From Montifringilla adamsi (taxonomy: Eukaryota; Chordata; Aves; Passeriformes; Passeridae): a stretch of 64,000 bases of DNA. Location: assembly GCA_017590115.1 (NCBI GenBank), contig JAGGNK010006448.1, positions 2,677,849 to 2,741,848 on the forward strand. The letters run 5' to 3'. Of the stretch, positions 59,001 to 64,000 are shown in pieces; position 1 is the first letter of the stretch, and each line of letters opens with the position of its first letter. Below the pieces are notes generated by a model. The model saw nothing but the letters and a program-made list of their open reading frames with translations, did no database searches and had not been told where the DNA came from. Both the position numbers and the translations under genes were made by a program.

Positions 59001-60457
59001 TGAACGCTAGCACAGTGTTTTTTCAGGCATGAAGATCTCTTCACAAACTGAACCCCTCCTTCCTACACCCTCTTAGCCATACACACATTGCAGCATTTCA
59101 TCAGTTACAGTCACAGCTCTCCAGAGCACTAAGCTAAATGTTGCACATTGAGACCACGTTATTCATTATCTCCACTGCTACACCAATTTTGCGTGCTTAA
59201 GCTCAACCTGTTCCTATTTACACCTTGCAGCATGTCACTGAACACCACCCACTATTTAAGAACACTGAAAACATTGAACAACATTTCCCCAGCTTAGATA
59301 ACGCCTCTGAGCCCAAACTGCTGACTTAACCGCCGATCTTTACAAGAGCAACCAGATGGAGCTGTATCCCCAGCAGGACAGCAGAGAGCCTCACCCATCC
59401 AATCAGCTTGTCTCACAGAGCTTCTAGATGTTAAGACTTCAGGTTTTCCAAATGCATAAGAGATATCCCCTCACCTCCTTGCACAAAGTACTTTTCAAGG
59501 GCATTATACTACCAAGCTGGAATATCTGTTATGTGCCTTCAAGGACTGAAATGATGAAGTGTTTGAACTCAAGGAGTGTTACACAACCCTCATGCACAGA
59601 AACAAATCTTCAGCCTTGGAAGAGACAGCAAGGATTTTGCCATCCTGTAAGATAATGCCACAGCTGCCTAAGCTACAATCAAATTCAATATTAAAAAATT
59701 ACTAAAGTCAACTTTTTGGCATACTTGGCATACAACAGAAAAATGAACTCTAAACAGCACATAAAATGCTAGTGTAGAAGTACTCTGCTTGACTAGTCAG
59801 GAATCTTCAAATCCTAGGTAGCTACATAATATTTAACTATTTAGTCTGAGTCTTATGCTGACTGTCTTTTCTAAACTGAGCTAAAGCAATTCAAGCAAAC
59901 AGTAGTTCTGTTACTGTCAATCAAAACACAACTTTCTCATGCTTTAGGCAAGAGTATTTATTGTGAGTGAACAGAACAGATTAATAATTTAGTGGGTAGT
60001 TAATACAAGATGGAAAGGAGTTTTACTACTCCATGTGAATGAGCTACAATAGCCATCTCAGGTAGGAGATGGAACTTAAACCTGCAGCTGAATCCCATCC
60101 TGCCCTGTCCCATCCCCAAACAGCTTTCTGTTTCCCACCCCTGAAATGAGCTGGACTGAAGAATCTGAATTCTCACAGCAGAAACACAGTTAGCAGAGTG
60201 CCCTGCATCCCGCTGACATCTAGCCAGGAACCCCAGACTCCACAGACTGAATTTGGTAGACCATGGCCAACTATAATGTGCCAGGTAGGTGCCTAAGAAA
60301 AAAGCATGAAATAGCTTGAGAGATTGAGAACCCACTTACAAGAAGCTCTGATTTTTATCATCTCTTCATATACAAACCCCAAGGTTACTGTCTAAGTATC
60401 CCAAACTGGCAAGAGTTAATTCTGAAGACAAATAAACACAGCCTTCCACTTTCCAGT

Positions 60458-60900
60458 TGTCCTGGTTCCATTCAGGACCGGGTCAAGTTCTGCAGTAGCT
60501 GGGAGGGGCCATGGCCAGGACACAGAGGTTACTCTATACCCCTTTGTGCCATTGCTGGGGCGAGGTGAAAAGAGTCTCCTCCAGGGAGAAGGAGTTCCAT
60601 CTGATTGAGAAAATGCATTGGACAGAGCCATCCATTATTATCTATTATTGGGTGGGTTTTTTTCCTCTATGAACAGTTTCTTCTACCCTCTATGAACAGT
60701 TCTTTTTCCTCTATGAACAGTTTCTTCTACCCTGTAATTAGTATTGTTGCTGTTATGGGTAATTTTCTTATCTCATTGCTGTTTCCAATAAACTGTTCTT
60801 ATCTCAAACCCATAATCTTTGCCTTCTGTGCCTCCAATTCTCCTCTCCAGCCACCTTCATGAAGGAGGAGGGAGGCGGAGGAAGCTGCAGTGTGGGAGCA
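60458..60900 (+). mobile_element. Endogenous retrovirus LTR (solo), third family
   Basis: About 440 bp. It starts TGTCCTGGTTCCATTCAGGA, a typical bird LTR opening, and carries AATAAA at 60787-60792 followed by TTGCCTTCTGTGCCTCCAAT. Three copies of CTCTATGAACAGTT lie at about 60665-60725. The right end is approximate, and no flanking duplication or internal viral sequence was seen. Confidence 0.65.
60665..60735 (+). repeat. Internal tandem repeat of the third LTR
   Basis: The unit CTCTATGAACAGTTTCTTCT+ACC occurs about three times with small changes (the middle copy reads AGTTCTTTTTC). It is probably a local expansion in this copy or subfamily. Confidence 0.85.
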
Positions 60901-61348
60901 CTAAATTAGAGAATACCATTTCTAAATCATGGCACCAGTTTATTCAAATATCTAATAAAGAAAAAATAATCCAGTCTGGCTTCCACCAAAGTAATTGGAA
61001 ATACTTGTTTTTAATGAGAACCAACTTTACTGAACCTGATCTGGTATTTCAAATTATACTGAGCAGATGAAAACCTTTCATTTACTTACCATTCTCTTCC
61101 CAGATATTTGCTATTACCTTTCTCTCATGGCCTTGTAAAAGTCAAAAATTAATGCTTACTCTTAAGAAATATATTTTTCCTAAGCAAATCCTTCACCAAT
61201 TCCTCTGTGATACCATTTAAAAAATGGATTTAGGCAACAGGGGTACTTCCTAATATCCAACTACCTAATTATGACAACTTACATACTTCAATTTTGCCTT
61301 TATCCAGAACCTTCTTTTCGAGGGAAGAGAATAATTGCATTAAAGGAA

Positions 61349-61371
61349 AAACAAACAAACAAACAAACAAA
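61349..61371. repeat. AAAC microsatellite
   Basis: About five tandem AAAC/CAAA units inside an A-rich context. Confidence 0.88.
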
Positions 61372-64000
61372 TCCATTATATCTTCTTTCTATCTGCCTAA
61401 AGAACCCTTTCCAAAGGGTTCTTTAACCCTCAAGCTTGGCTAAATGAGCAACTGTCATTTGAGCTCATTGACCAGGGGTACTACTTGTTATCATCCAAAG
61501 CTTCAACAGCCAGGATGGCAGGACATTTCCTATGACATTCAGCATTATCTGAGACATGCATTTCAAAGGCTTCCACTTTTAGTCTTGGGTAGTAAGTACC
61601 TGCTAATAGAAAGAAGGTCACACATCCAGACTCCAGTCGCAACAAAAACTTTCTGCCCTACCACCTCCACCACATCCTCATGTGGCCATTAAGAGTTTGT
61701 CCCCTCTTAATCCATAAGCCTGAAAAGAGGCATTGATTTCACAGGGAGCAGGCTCCTTGCTCCCAGCTCTGGATCCTTTCTGGGCAGAGTTTTTGGTTAG
61801 CAGAATAAATCCAAAGGAGGCTTATGCTGATTTGTGCCTAGCAAGCCTGGGATCCTCAGGGAGTCCCATCACAAAGCTCCAGTGAGTTGCTACAGGATCA
61901 GCTCATGTGCATTCACTGACAATTTATCACACACACTTTGACAGTTCTGGCAGCTGCAGAAAGCCCTTCCAGCCCTTCCCTTATAGCAGGGATTCTCTAG
62001 CTTCCAAAAAATCCTTGCTCAAGTTTTAGACATTAATCAACGTTTTCTTGAAGACCTTTGCTCACAGAACGCAACTGCACATTTTAAAATCAGTCTGAGA
62101 TACAGACTCTCTTCTGCATGGAAAGTGGCCCTGCTGTGTCCAAATGGTTAACTTTGGGCAATAATATTGATTAAGAAGAAAGAAATGCAAGGAGTCTGCC
62201 CCAGGTTCTTTATGACAGACCCTAATTTGTGGACCAGCTTTGCCAAAACTGTCTCTTGCACTGACAGTTTTCTATGGAAGTGTAGGACCTTTCAGAAAAC
62301 AGTAGAGTCTATTACAGAAGTAATTAGCAAGTTGGAGAAAAAACAAATCTATCTAGAAAGTTGTACAGAGAAATCCTCCTTTATCATTCTACCATCCTAT
62401 GATTTTGTAGAAAGACAACTTTACTATTTGGTTCATAGCATTGATAAAGTTATGCATACAAAGAAAACATTTTTGCATCACAAAGCCAACTTCCCTTCTT
62501 GAGGAAGACATACACAGAAACTTAATTTTTTTGGGTTATTGTGGGTTTTTATTATTTTAGACAAAACGAAGTGTACCAGATCTGAAAAGAGAAGCTAAAA
62601 TACTGAGACACAGAGTCCTGTGAAAGATAAATCCTTGCCAATTGCATGTAACCTCTCTTCCAACTGATTCTGTTTGAACTACTAGAGCAAGAAAAGCTGA
62701 TTTTTCACCTAAATTTTCAGGAAAAAAATAAGGAAAAAAAAATTAACAAATCTGTATCAAGGTTCAAATACAAAGGCCTTACAGTGACCATACAGGAGAG
62801 ATCATCTTTGGCAATTTGACTTCTGACAACTGGAAAACTGTTTGTGGGTGAAATTATGCAAACATGGTCAGAGAGTGTCATCTACAAATGTTGACAACAA
62901 ACTGTAGGAAACAACCTGATTGCTGGAAGTTGCATGGCATTGTGAGGGTAACCTGAGCACCTTCCAATGCCATCATCTGGGAAACAATGTATTGCTAAAA
63001 ACCAAGGTACATCATATCAGTTAATTTCTGGCTCATAAGGGCCATTATCAAAGTATTTCATCAAGTGTAACACCACCTGTACTCATACAGATTCTCCCTG
63101 CTGCTTTTTTTTTCTCCTGCCCCCAGCTATGATCTATAGGATATTATCCAAGATTTACAATAGCTATAGAGACAGTTGCAAGGAGAAACAGTTGGATAAG
63201 AGTGAAGAACTTTAGCTTTAAATGTGAAGAATGCTGTTGGAGTTAAATCTCATAGAGATGTAGGTCTTTCACATGACAGCTTTTCTTTAATTGTAGCAGG
63301 AGTCAAAAAGACACTCCTAGGAAGCCTGAAAAAAATAGTAGGGATTTTGTTCATGGTGACAGAGGGTAGAAGAGCAGCAGCCAGCTTTTTCCCAGTGCTT
63401 TGGGGAGAGCAGCACAAGCAGTAGTGAGATCTGTTCTTTAGGGAGAGCCCAATCCAATGCTAAGTGGGCAGAAGTTGCTCTTTACAGCTCCTACTTAAAA
63501 GGACCAATAAAACAAACTAGGAATATAGCTTGACAACCATACATCCTACAATGGAAAATCCCTTTATTTTGGTCACAATTGCCAACTATCACACCATGAA
63601 ATATTCCAAAAGATGACATGATTTTTTCCCAGACTAAAGCTGTAATGGAACAGCATTGCTGCTTCTGATATGCGATATGACAGCACATAACTCCCTATCT
63701 TGACTTTTTTCCTGAAAATGGCATGGAGTCAAGGGAACTATCTCTCAGCATTATAAAATACTATTGCTATGTCAGTGATTTAGTCTGGCAATCTCTCCAA
63801 AACCATCAACATAAACAGAAGAGGCCTTGTGCACCAAGCAGATATGCAGATAAAGGTACTGAACACAGTGGTTCCCACTACAACACGCAAACTAGATGAA
63901 GGCGCCCAGAACAAAAATTGTTTTCTGATGGCCTGAGACAGGGCAAGATTATTTTAGTGCTGTAATAGCTATTCTCAGGCATAAGGCTCAGGCTAGCAAC

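Larger units (their letters stand above)
38645..64000 (-). other. TBC1D4: Large TBC1D4 first intron (partial)
   Basis: No coding exon was recognised in these 25 kb. The first exon of mammalian TBC1D4 is separated from the second by a very long intron, so this is consistent. Recognisable contents are three LTR-like elements at 49890-50980, 52667-53071 and 60458-60900, a short CA-rich stretch at 46736-46754, an AAAC repeat at 61349-61371, and homopolymer A/T tracts at about 56510-56526 and 56931-56950. The rest is featureless AT-rich sequence to my reading. ORFs here (for example 62167-62502) match nothing known to me. Confidence 0.8.

Noticed and set aside
62167..62502. 111-residue + strand ORF (starts MIKKKEMQGVCPRF)
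   Set aside because: No recognised domain, no flanking splice or regulatory context, and its length is within what AT-rich intronic DNA gives by chance. I cannot support it as a gene.
38645..64000. CRISPR arrays, prokaryotic operons, tRNA or rRNA genes
   Set aside because: No regularly spaced repeats, cloverleaf boxes or rRNA-like conserved blocks were seen. The sequence is vertebrate intron.

Overview
The window is vertebrate, most likely avian, nuclear DNA: AT-rich introns, short coding islands bounded by GT-AG splice sites, no operons and no long ORFs. Three LTR-like sequences resemble families I know from songbird genomes, and one CR1-type LINE 3' tail is present, so a songbird (Passeriformes) is my best guess. 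The species cannot be named from the sequence.

One gene accounts for all recognised coding sequence: TBC1D4 (AS160), a Rab GTPase-activating protein, on the minus strand. Eighteen coding exons were placed by reading reverse-complement splice sites, keeping phase across every junction and comparing with the mammalian protein from memory. They run from 38644 (the second coding exon, by comparison with human) down to 323 (the penultimate exon) and give about 1049 in-frame residues without a stop. The first exon (N-terminal PTB region) lies beyond position 64000 and the last exon lies before position 1.

Layout from the 5' end of the gene (right to left). 38645-64000 is part of a very large first intron with three LTR elements, all on the strand opposite to the gene. 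38042-38644 holds the end of the first PTB domain and two Akt-type phosphorylation motifs. 27073-36706 holds the second PTB domain and a linker. 13420-23541 holds the regulatory linker: the Ser588-like and Thr642-like motifs, a muscle-type cassette exon, and the calmodulin-binding helix. 4619-9938 plus 2197-2366 hold the pre-TBC segment and the Rab-GAP TBC domain with both catalytic fingers. 323-499 begins the C-terminal coiled coil.

I found no undescribed biological system. The more interesting observations are a perfect 31-bp inverted repeat at 20769-20837, a 105-bp tandem duplication at 6811-7020, a possible 3-nt microexon or recursive splice point at 11460-11462, a shortened muscle-type cassette exon, and full conservation of the insulin-signalling motifs in a lineage reported to lack GLUT4.
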